A model generated the notes under the pieces. The model did no database searches. It worked only from the letters and a program-made list of their open reading frames with translations, and was not told where the DNA came from. A stretch of 64,000 nucleotides of DNA from Lysobacter firmicutimachus (GTDB lineage: Bacteria > Pseudomonadota > Gammaproteobacteria > Xanthomonadales > Xanthomonadaceae). Location: the NCBI RefSeq assembly GCF_037027445.1, contig NZ_JBANDL010000002.1, positions 2,356,001-2,420,000 of the forward strand, written 5' to 3'. Below are positions 57,264-64,000 of this stretch, one piece after another. The position numbers were made by a program, and so were the translations under genes. Positions within the stretch are counted from its first letter, which is position 1, and every line of letters begins with the position of its first letter.

Positions 57264-58627
57264 TTGCGGTTCCGCTGGCTGGATGGAGAAGAGGGAGAGG
57301 GCGCGGGTATGGCGTCGGCCGGGTACGTCCGCGGATTGGCGGGCGATTGCGCTTGGCCCGGTACGGGCGACCGCGAGCGCATTCGAGAACCGTTTTTTGG
57401 TATGGCTCTCGGTTCGTTTTGCGGAGTCGTCGTGGCGGCAGTCGGCTTAGTCTTGGACGTCACTGCTGCGGCGCCCGGGACGGGCTTCGAAGTCGTCGCG
57501 GCAGTTGTCTCGACGGACTTCGGCGCCGGCCCGGCGGCTGGCGGGAAGTTCTTCGAGACCGTTGCAGCGGTGGATGGAGCGATGTTCGAAGTCGTCGTAG
57601 TAGTCCTCGCCGCGGCCGTCGGGCCGGCTTTCGAGGTCTTTTCGGCGATGATCGAAACGGCCTTCGAGGTCGCCGCGGCGGGCGGCGAGGGCTTCCTCGC
57701 GATCGCCGCAGCGATCGCCGAGGTGGCCGCCGCTGATGTCGAGTTCATCGCCGAAGCGGCTTTCGAAGTCGGCGACACAGGCGTCGGGACGGCCGTTGGC
57801 GCTGCGGCGGCGATCGTCGAGACCGCCTTCGAGGCGGCCGGTGGGATGGTCGGAACGGTTCTGGATGCGACGGCGGAGATCGTCGAGGCGATCGTCGAAG
57901 TGGCGCCGGCGGTTGTCGAAGCGGTCTTCGAGGCCGTTTCAGCGATCGAAGTTGCGATCTTCGAAGCCGCTTTCGACGTGCGCGCCGCGCGCGGCGGCGA
58001 TGGCGACGGGGCGCGCGTCCCAGGGGCGTTGGCTGTGTTGCGCGGTTGCGTGGTCGCGCGGGCGCCGCGAGCCGGGCGTGGCGCCTCGGCGGCGCGCACG
58101 CGCGGCGGCGCGGGTTCGGGCCGATCGCGCCGGTCGGCGAGCAATCGCAACCCGCCGGCGCCGATATCGACTTGGAGCAGCCGGCGGCCCGATTTGATCT
58201 GGAAGTACTTGTCCTTGGCCGAGGGCAGGGCGACCGTGGCCTTCCACGGCTTGCCCTGCTCGCGGTAGCCGACCGCGACGCCGATCAGGCGCGCTTCGGC
58301 ATTGCCCTTGCGGCGCAGGCGGCGTTGCTCGCCCGGGTGCAGGATCAACTGCTCGCCGCCCAGCAGATCGGGACCGAGCGCGCTCTTGTCGTTGTCCTGC
58401 AACTGCGGATAGTCCGCGTTGGAGAACGCCGTATCGGCCTTGAGCTCGTAGATCGCGACCAGCACCGGCGCGGCTTCGCCGCGCGCGTTGCGGTTGGCGT
58501 CGGCAGCGACGCGGATGTCCAGGTCGTAGGGCGGCGCGACCTGAGTCTTCAGGCCGGCGCAACCGCCCAGCAGAAGCGCAAACGACAACGAGAGCGGACG
58601 CACGAACGGGTTCATGGCAGATCGCAT
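57260..58627 (-). CDS. tssJ: Type VI secretion lipoprotein TssJ with a long low-complexity tail
   Basis: Outer-membrane lipoprotein that anchors TssM; usual length is about 160-200 residues. The signal peptide ends in the lipobox LLLGGC (Cys23) and the core (YDLDIRVAADANRNARGEAAPVLVAIYELK, NADYPQLQDNDKSALGPDLLGGEQLILHPGE, EARLIGVAVGYREQ) matches TssJ up to about residue 165. Residues 166-455 are an Ala/Thr/Ser/Pro-rich tail made of diverged repeats such as SKAASKIATS, TSTIAST and SKAVSTIAAA. The stop overlaps tssK (ATGA), so the frame is real. The tail may be an exposed spacer in the periplasm. ATG 58615 is an alternative start. Confidence 0.9.
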   Translation of the reverse strand: MRSAMNPFVRPLSLSFALLLGGCAGLKTQVAPPYDLDIRVAADANRNARGEAAPVLVAIYELKADTAFSNADYPQLQDNDKSALGPDLLGGEQLILHPGEQRRLRRKGNAEARLIGVAVGYREQGKPWKATVALPSAKDKYFQIKSGRRLLQVDIGAGGLRLLADRRDRPEPAPPRVRAAEAPRPARGARATTQPRNTANAPGTRAPSPSPPRAARTSKAASKIATSIAETASKTASTTAGATSTIASTISAVASRTVPTIPPAASKAVSTIAAAAPTAVPTPVSPTSKAASAMNSTSAAATSAIAAAIARKPSPPAAATSKAVSIIAEKTSKAGPTAAARTTTTTSNIAPSTAATVSKNFPPAAGPAPKSVETTAATTSKPVPGAAAVTSKTKPTAATTTPQNEPRAIPKNGSRMRSRSPVPGQAQSPANPRTYPADAIPAPSPSSPSSQRNRK

Positions 58628-58665
58628 CGTTTTCTAGGGATAGGCGGCAAAAAGCCGGTATGGAT

Positions 58666-59052
58666 TCAAGGGCAAAAAAACACCTTGGCCTGGCAAGGCG
58701 ACGCATCGCAGCCCACGGTATTGGTGGAGTTCTGCCTGGTCGGATGGGATAGGCACGTGGCCGGCATACAGCCGACGCTCACCTTGCTGGAGCCTTTGAT
58801 GTTCTGGCAGGTCGATCCGACAGTGCCCGAAGCCACGCCGCCCACGACGCCCGGTTGATCGCCGACGCTCATCATGATGATCGTGGCCAAATTGCAGGCC
58901 AAAGCGTTGACGATGAAAATATTCGTGACGTTGGGCGCTGCGCTGCTTCGGTGCCCCATGTTCGGGAATGGAACCGGTACTAGAACGATGGTGAAGTTGA
59001 CCGAAATGGCGAAACAGAAGCCGCTTGATGTCGTATTTGCTGGCATGGTCAT
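58666..59052 (-). CDS. DUF4150 PAAR-like protein
   Basis: A 128-residue protein of the DUF4150/PAAR-like family that caps the VgrG spike. Signatures: VLVPVPFPNMGHRSSAAPNVTNIFIVNALACNLATIIMMSVGDQPGVVGGVASGTVGS. The C-terminal half contains a run of Cys (SVGCMPATCLSH, VGCDASPCQAKVFFC) and some polar repeats, unlike short PAAR proteins, and could bind metal or form disulfides. There is no obvious effector domain, so effectors are likely loaded as separate proteins via the neighbouring DUF2169/pentapeptide proteins. GC is lower than in tssK-tssM. Confidence 0.88.
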   Translation of the reverse strand: MTMPANTTSSGFCFAISVNFTIVLVPVPFPNMGHRSSAAPNVTNIFIVNALACNLATIIMMSVGDQPGVVGGVASGTVGSTCQNIKGSSKVSVGCMPATCLSHPTRQNSTNTVGCDASPCQAKVFFCP

Positions 59053-59113
59053 GGCGGAGGCCCTGGTGCGAAAGCGGAGGAAGACCAGCGGTGGACATGC
59101 ATTCGATCGGCGA

Positions 59114-59809
59114 TCAGCCGATATGCACTTGTTCGCCGTCTAATTTGGCCAATTTCGAGGCGGTGACGATGGTGTGCTCGGCATGCAGGCGCGCATCGGT
59201 GGCGGCGGTGTAATCGATCTGCCCGGAACGCAGGCAATCGACGGTCTCGACCGTGCGGACGCTGTGGCGGCTAGCCTGGACGATGCGTTCGGCGGCGGAC
59301 TCCAGCACCCGGCCGACCAGCCGCCACAAGCCGACCCGGGTTTCGATTCGGCCGCAGTTGGCTTGCGCTGCGTCCGCATCGATGCGCGCTTCGCGGCCGG
59401 CGATGGCGATCGTGTCGGCTTGGGCACGCAGCGTCGTGTTGCTGCACAGGGACAGGTGGGTGTCGGCATGCAGGCGCAGCTCGCCGCCGATGGCCTGGAG
59501 CTCCAGGTCGCCCTGTACCTGCAATCGGACCGGGCCCGGATCGGGGCGGTGCAACACCGCACAGACATAATGTTCGGTGCGCCCGTCGGAGACGATCCAG
59601 ACCCGGTCGCCGCTTTTGGGCGGCGTCAGACAACTGTGGGCACGACGGCAATACAGCCGCCGGTTCTGACGATCGATCACGAGCCCTCCCTGCTCGTCGA
59701 CCGCGACTACGTTTGCCGCACCGGACCAAGGACTCCCGTCGTGATTCAGTGGCTCGGACAGCACCGAGACCGCGCTGTCCGTATCTTGCGACCTGATGTC
59801 TTGCAGCAT
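59114..59809 (-). CDS. DUF3540 domain-containing protein
   Basis: A 231-residue protein of the DUF3540 family, seen next to DUF4150, DUF2169 and VgrG in type VI clusters. ATG 59809 is chosen because AAGGAG lies 6 bases upstream. The N-terminal part has WSGAANVVAVDEQGGLVIDRQNRRLYCRRAHSCLTPPKSGDRVWI, an OB-like segment; the remainder repeats 20-residue strands (DLELQAIGGELRLHADTHLSL, RAQADTIAIAGREARIDAD), suggesting a beta-helix. Its exact role is unknown; a spike-associated scaffold is inferred. Confidence 0.85.
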   Translation of the reverse strand: MLQDIRSQDTDSAVSVLSEPLNHDGSPWSGAANVVAVDEQGGLVIDRQNRRLYCRRAHSCLTPPKSGDRVWIVSDGRTEHYVCAVLHRPDPGPVRLQVQGDLELQAIGGELRLHADTHLSLCSNTTLRAQADTIAIAGREARIDADAAQANCGRIETRVGLWRLVGRVLESAAERIVQASRHSVRTVETVDCLRSGQIDYTAATDARLHAEHTIVTASKLAKLDGEQVHIG

Positions 59810-59820
59810 GATGGACTCCT

Positions 59821-60891
59821 TCATTCGTAGAGAGCGTCTCGGCGTTCCGACCAAGCCTCGGCCGCGTAGAGATCCGCGTCCTGGAAGACGACACCGGGTT
59901 GCCGCCGCCAAGCGCCGCGGGGAAGGCTGGCGCGATGCACGCGGGTCGCGGCGAACGAGGCGCCGGCGAAGTCGGCTTGCGAGCAGTCGGCGTAGGACAA
60001 GTCGGCCTGCTTGAGGCGAGCGCGGGAGAAACGCGTACCGACTGCAGAGGCGCGCATCATCGAAGCCGATTCCAGGTCGGTTCCGCTGAGATCGGCCCGG
60101 TCCAGGCGTGCTTCCAACCACAGGCTGTTGGCGAAGTACGCGGATTGGCAGTGCGCATCGCTGAGGTCGGCGCCGGAATAGTTGGCATAGGCTGCCGCCG
60201 CCGCTTCCAGGCGGGCGCCGCGCAGATCGGCGCCCTGGAAGTTGCACTGGGTCAGGTCAGCACCGGACAAATCGATGCCGGCGAGACGGGTGCGTACGAA
60301 CTGAGTGCGAGGCATGCGCAGCCCGCGCAGCACCTTTCCGCTGAGGTCGCAGTCGAACAACGCGACCTGGTCCAATGAGGCGCCAACGAGGTCCGCGCCG
60401 CGCAGATCGATGCCGTCGAAGCCGACCTGGCGCAACTTCGACGCCTGCAGGTCGGCCTGCTCGAAGGTAGTGCCGGCGAAGAACGAGCGCTCGATATCGG
60501 CTTCGCGCAGTACGGACTGACGCAGGTCACCGTTGAACCATTGGGATTGGTCGATGCGCGCCCCGCGCAGTTCGATGCCGTTGGCGCTGACGTCGCGGAA
60601 GACGCAGCCGTTCAAGCGCGCACGCAGCCAGCGGGACCGGTCGAAGCTGCCGCGGTCGAAGCGGCAGGTGTCCAATAGGATGGCTTCCAGTTCGCCATGA
60701 TCGAATCGGCAGTCCAGGAATACGCAGTCTGAGAAATGCGCATTGCGGAGTCGTGCGTAAGAGAAATCGATGCGATCGAATGTCGCGCTGGAGAGATCGG
60801 CGCCGATCAGGTCGGCGCCGTGCAGCGACAGCTCCGCGACCGTTCCGGTCTCTGCCAGACGATCGACAAGGTCGGCCAGTTCGGGGCTCAC
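59821..60891 (-). CDS. Pentapeptide-repeat protein of the type VI spike module
   Basis: A 356-residue protein made almost wholly of pentapeptide repeats (A/C/S/V/T-D/N-L/F-x-x), for example DLIGADLSSATFDRIDFSYARLRNAHFS and LDRADLSGTDLESASMMRASAVG. These fold into a right-handed quadrilateral beta-helix. The GTG at 60891 (VSPELADLV) overlaps the DUF2169 stop (GTGA). Function in type VI secretion is not settled; a linker or cargo adaptor is likely from context. Unlike Qnr/MfpA, nothing points to gyrase binding. Confidence 0.85.
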   Translation of the reverse strand: MSPELADLVDRLAETGTVAELSLHGADLIGADLSSATFDRIDFSYARLRNAHFSDCVFLDCRFDHGELEAILLDTCRFDRGSFDRSRWLRARLNGCVFRDVSANGIELRGARIDQSQWFNGDLRQSVLREADIERSFFAGTTFEQADLQASKLRQVGFDGIDLRGADLVGASLDQVALFDCDLSGKVLRGLRMPRTQFVRTRLAGIDLSGADLTQCNFQGADLRGARLEAAAAAYANYSGADLSDAHCQSAYFANSLWLEARLDRADLSGTDLESASMMRASAVGTRFSRARLKQADLSYADCSQADFAGASFAATRVHRASLPRGAWRRQPGVVFQDADLYAAEAWSERRDALYE

Positions 60892-63458
60892 AGGGATTGC
60901 TCCCGTGCAGGGTAGGCGATGCTTTTCTCCAGATAAGCGCCGTGCAGGCGCGTGCTCCGGTCGAGCGATACCTCGGAGAGGTGGGCCCTGAACAGATTGG
61001 CGGATTCCAGATTCGCGCCCTCCAGATGTGCGCCGCGGAGATAGGCGCCGATCAGGTCGGACGAGCTCAGGTCGGCGCCGCGAAGCGTGGTCCGAACCAT
61101 CAGTCCGTCGTGGATCTTGACCCGACTGAGGTCGGCTTCGCTCAGATCTGCGTCGGTGAGGTCGCTTGCGCGGATCTGAGCCGAGACGAAACGCGCGCCG
61201 CGCAGCCGGGCGTCGCGAAAGTTGACCTCGGTCAGGCAGGCATGGCTGAAATCGATCCGAGGTAAAACCGCGCCGCCCAGGGCCGCCTTGCAAACACGGG
61301 CGCGCAGCAGGCGGATATCGCCTTCCACCTGGGTGTCCAGCAGCGCTAAGTTCTCGATATCGGAGTCCGACAGATCGATATCGCGCAATCGGCACTGGCT
61401 GAACACGATCTTGCGCAGTTTCGCCCGTCGCAGGTCGATATCGTTCAGGGTATTCCCGATCAGCATCAGCTGACCGAGTTGTGCGGAACCGAAGTCGATC
61501 CTGTCGAGCATGGCGCGGTCGAAGCGGCCGCGCTGCACAGTGGCCGACGAGAACGTGCAGCGATGCAGTCGTACTCCTTCGAAATTGGCCTCGTCCAGTT
61601 CGCACCGGCTGAAGTCGGCTTCTTCGCAGATGGCCTGGGCGAAGTTGCTGCGCCTGCCGACCGCGGCCGACAGGCGGGTGCGGGTGAGGTTGCAGCGCAC
61701 GAAGACGGCCTCGTCCAGGCATGCCGACGACAGGTCGGCATCGGACAGGTCGGCGCCTTCCAGCAGCGCTCCTTCGAGGCGGGCGCCGCGCAAGTTCAGG
61801 CCGCGCAGGTCGGCGCCGGTCAAGTCGATCGCGGCCAGTGCGTCGCCGCGGGCGTGAGCGGCGGCGACGCGTTCGCGCAGGGCCTCGGATGCGGCTGCGT
61901 CCAGGCGCGGCGCGGGCGCCTGGTGCTGGGCCGAGAGGCGGTATCCGACGAGAAGATCGCGTTCGCATCGCTGCAGATGGCGTTCGAGCGCGGCGGCGTC
62001 GCAGCCCCTGGGCGCGTGCTCGGTCGTCACGCTCAACTCCGGCCGAGCCAACTTCGGCGGTCCGTGCGGTGCGGGCGGCGCGGCGACGCTCTTGCCGTGC
62101 GGTGATGCTGCGCTGCGTGCGCGTTCGATGTGCTCTTCGGCCAAGGCGTCAGCAGAGATCTTGCGGATCTCGGCGAGTTCGCGCTCGCTGCGGCGCTGGG
62201 TCTGCTGGACGAATTCGGGCAGGGCATCGACGGCGGGCAACGCCGGCATCTTCAACTCGGGATCGGGCAGGGCGTCGACGCCGTGACCGGGCGGCGGCAC
62301 CTCGTGCAATCGCCGCTTTGCCCGGTCCAGTTCGCGCTGCAACCTGGGCGCGACGCTGCGCGTTCCGGTCTCGGCAGCATCGGGCAGCCATTCCACCGGC
62401 AGCAGATCGCGGTCGCGCAGGCAGTACAGGGCACCGTGGGTCGGATCGTTGCGCCATTGCAGCACCTGCCGGTACCAGGACCGCGGCCGTTCTTGCCCCT
62501 CCTGTTCGCCTGCGAGCAGGAGGCCGAACAGGTCGCTGGCATCGAAGGCCTGGACCTGGACTTGTCCGTGATAGATCAGGATCGCCTGCTCGCGGTGGGG
62601 GAAGAACCACGCGGTGGTCAGGCGCAGCGCCGTCTCTTCCAACTCGTCGCTGCCGCGGCGCAGGACGAACGCACGCGCCCGCAGCGCCGGCAAGCGTCCA
62701 TGCAAACGCGCGCGTTCGGGATGCATGCCGAGTATTTCGTACTCGGCGGCGCTGGGAAATGCGCTGCAGCCGGCAAGTTGCTGATCGGCCGGAGCGAGAT
62801 TGTAGTAGCGACGGTCGTGATCGTGCGGCAGGCCGGGATAGTCGTGCTTGAGCCAGTGGTCGTCGGTCCGGCCATACAGCGCACTGCGCTGCGGCCATGC
62901 CGGCGGCAGTGGGGCGAAGCTGGCAGGCGCGGTCTCCGCGCCTGCACGCCCCTGGGCGTAGTCGGCGTATTCCACGTTGGGCACGCGGCGCAATCCGGTT
63001 TGGCCGGTCGCCGTGCCGGATGCGCCGATCCCGTCTGGGTTTGCGTCATAGCCGGGGCCGCCGTAGGCGTGTTTCCAATCCAACCGCATGCGGTCGTAGG
63101 GCGCAGGGTCGCTGGTTTCGAAGGCATTGAGCCAGCAGCGGTCGCCGTGTACTTGCAACTGCTTCTCCTTGCCGGCGATCCGCACCCGGACATGGCCGCG
63201 TTCGGCGCTGGCCTGCCCGGGCTCGGGATAGGCGTAGCCGCTGACCAGATACTCCGGACAGCCTTTAGGCACGGCCTCGTCGAGCGGCATCGGCGAGACC
63301 TCCTCGCCGACCAGTCGCCACAAATCCTGATCCGACCCCAGCTTTGGCTTGGCGCCGAGATTAACGAGCGCCGCTACCGCCAGGCCGAGATGCTCGCTTC
63401 CGCGATCGCGGAAGCAGCGGGTGAGATAGCTCAGGTGGGTGGGCTTGGTCGTTCTCAT
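60888..63458 (-). CDS. DUF2169 and pentapeptide-repeat fusion protein
   Basis: An 856-residue protein. Residues 1-400 are a DUF2169 domain (THLSYLTRCFRDRGSEHLGLAVAALV, EYLVSGYAYPEPG, WLNAFETSDPAPYDRMRLDWKHAYGGPGYDANPDG, TTAWFFPHREQAILIYHGQVQV), a family known as an adaptor/chaperone that loads effectors onto PAAR-VgrG in Agrobacterium. After a linker (about 400-525), residues 525-850 are pentapeptide repeats (LTGADLRGLNLRGARLEGALLEGADLSD). It is the largest gene of the spike module and 78 bp behind the VgrG-like gene. Confidence 0.9.
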   Translation of the reverse strand: MRTTKPTHLSYLTRCFRDRGSEHLGLAVAALVNLGAKPKLGSDQDLWRLVGEEVSPMPLDEAVPKGCPEYLVSGYAYPEPGQASAERGHVRVRIAGKEKQLQVHGDRCWLNAFETSDPAPYDRMRLDWKHAYGGPGYDANPDGIGASGTATGQTGLRRVPNVEYADYAQGRAGAETAPASFAPLPPAWPQRSALYGRTDDHWLKHDYPGLPHDHDRRYYNLAPADQQLAGCSAFPSAAEYEILGMHPERARLHGRLPALRARAFVLRRGSDELEETALRLTTAWFFPHREQAILIYHGQVQVQAFDASDLFGLLLAGEQEGQERPRSWYRQVLQWRNDPTHGALYCLRDRDLLPVEWLPDAAETGTRSVAPRLQRELDRAKRRLHEVPPPGHGVDALPDPELKMPALPAVDALPEFVQQTQRRSERELAEIRKISADALAEEHIERARSAASPHGKSVAAPPAPHGPPKLARPELSVTTEHAPRGCDAAALERHLQRCERDLLVGYRLSAQHQAPAPRLDAAASEALRERVAAAHARGDALAAIDLTGADLRGLNLRGARLEGALLEGADLSDADLSSACLDEAVFVRCNLTRTRLSAAVGRRSNFAQAICEEADFSRCELDEANFEGVRLHRCTFSSATVQRGRFDRAMLDRIDFGSAQLGQLMLIGNTLNDIDLRRAKLRKIVFSQCRLRDIDLSDSDIENLALLDTQVEGDIRLLRARVCKAALGGAVLPRIDFSHACLTEVNFRDARLRGARFVSAQIRASDLTDADLSEADLSRVKIHDGLMVRTTLRGADLSSSDLIGAYLRGAHLEGANLESANLFRAHLSEVSLDRSTRLHGAYLEKSIAYPAREQSL

Positions 63459-63536
63459 GGTCGATGCGTGCGGCGCCAGCGGCGCAAGAAGGGGAAGCGG
63501 CGCGACGGCACCGCTCGGATACGGGCAACGTCGGGC

Positions 63537-64000
63537 TTACATGATCATCTTGTTTCCCACCATCTCGACCGAGCTCTGCATTTGCTTGAGATCGACGGCC
63601 GTCTGGCTATAGCCGTATTGGGTATAGCTGATGCTCAATCCTGTCTGGCTGACGGACAGGCCGTTTACGTTCATGCTCGATGCGTTGATGTTATTGGCGT
63701 GCGTGGCATTGATAGTGGTGCTGGCTCCGATCTTCATGCTCTGGTTCGTTCCAACGGTCAGCTCATTCTTGTTGCCGATGTAAGTGGAACTGGTATCGCT
63801 GACCGTCAGTTCTGTCTTTGTTCCGATGGTGGTCAACGTCTTGTTTCCGACGGTCAGGTTGGTCTCGTTGGAAATGATGGTGGAGGTGACGTTTCCGATC
63901 GTGGTCGAGGTGTCGTTCGCCATCTTCGTCGACGTGACGTTGCCGATGGTGGTGCTGGTGATATTCCCTTCCGTGGTGGATGTGACGTTTCCGACGGTCA
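63537..64000 (-). CDS. VgrG-like spike protein, C-terminal part (5' end outside window)
   Basis: Only the last 154 residues are present. They consist of short repeated units such as TVGNVTSTT, TIGNVTST, TVGNKTLTTIGTKTELTV and TYIGNKNELTVG, as in the beta-helix tail of VgrG proteins, ending KQMQSSVEMVGNKMIM. The sequence has lower GC and more A/T-ended codons than tssJ-tssM, suggesting a separate origin. It is placed first in the spike operon, upstream of the DUF2169 gene. Without the gp27/gp44 parts, assignment to tssI/VgrG rests on the repeats and context. Confidence 0.65.
   Translation of the reverse strand, partial: TVGNVTSTTEGNITSTTIGNVTSTKMANDTSTTIGNVTSTIISNETNLTVGNKTLTTIGTKTELTVSDTSSTYIGNKNELTVGTNQSMKIGASTTINATHANNINASSMNVNGLSVSQTGLSISYTQYGYSQTAVDLKQMQSSVEMVGNKMIM

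Noticed and set aside
55950..58268. A plus-strand frame opposite tssK and tssJ with a hydrophobic Ala/Val-rich part
   Set aside because: The hydrophobic stretch is the complement of the TssJ repeat tail; no start signal, and tssJ-tssK have motif support and an ATGA overlap.

Overview
The window is a stretch of a high-GC gammaproteobacterial chromosome, most likely a Lysobacter or close Xanthomonadaceae relative. The evidence is the strong G/C third-position bias, the lexA2-imuA-imuB-dnaE2 mutagenesis cassette, the tmRNA tag ANDDNYALAA, the hrcA-grpE-dnaK-dnaJ order, and intergenic 'GGGATTCGGGATT' and 'GTAGGAGCGGCGTxAGCCGCGACC' repeats of the kind seen in this family. These assignments come from reading the sequence and from memory of the families. 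No search was run.

Layout. 1-5.2 kb, minus strand: a five-gene cassette matching the uncharacterised STM4011-STM4015 families (two radical-SAM proteins, an alkaline-phosphatase-like hydrolase, an ATP-grasp-like protein and a leucine-rich-repeat-like protein). It lies directly downstream of, and co-directional with, the SOS mutagenesis operon (5.2-11.3 kb). 11.5-15 kb: a GbsR/MarR-type regulator with a perfect 20-bp palindrome in front of it and a near-identical one in front of the next genes (DCC-family protein, membrane-fused TIGR01777 epimerase, DUF4166 protein). 15.3-16.5 kb: a RES-Xre toxin-antitoxin pair. 16.6-20.4 kb: small orphan genes, then a lower-GC patch with two unrecognised genes (one with a HEPN-like RNxxxH motif) that stops at the 3' end of ssrA (tmRNA, 20.5-20.85 kb). 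20.9-24.4 kb: a divergent pair of small DNA-binding proteins and a CHASE-PAS histidine kinase.

24.5-49 kb is mostly conserved housekeeping sequence: smpB, ratA-rnfH, bamE/fur (divergent), recN, hrcA-grpE-dnaK-dnaJ (with a near-consensus sigma-32 promoter before grpE), a signal-peptide gene broken at a 7-bp tandem repeat, a DUF3857/transglutaminase protein, dapB, an M43-type metalloprotease, carA-x-y-carB (two small envelope-type genes translationally coupled inside the carAB operon), greA, a COG4255-like gene, recJ and a VOC-fold protein.

49.8-64 kb, all minus strand, is one end of a type VI secretion locus. In transcription order it holds a VgrG-like C-terminus (cut by the window edge), a DUF2169-pentapeptide protein, a second pentapeptide protein, DUF3540, a DUF4150 PAAR-like protein, tssJ (with a very long Ala/Thr/Ser/Pro-rich tail), tssK, tssL (with OmpA domain), tssM and an FHA protein. 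The sheath, baseplate and ClpV genes must lie outside the window.

The least characterised systems here are the STM4011-4015 cassette, which may be read through from an SOS promoter, and the spike-loading module (DUF2169, two pentapeptide-repeat regions, DUF3540 and DUF4150) of the type VI locus.
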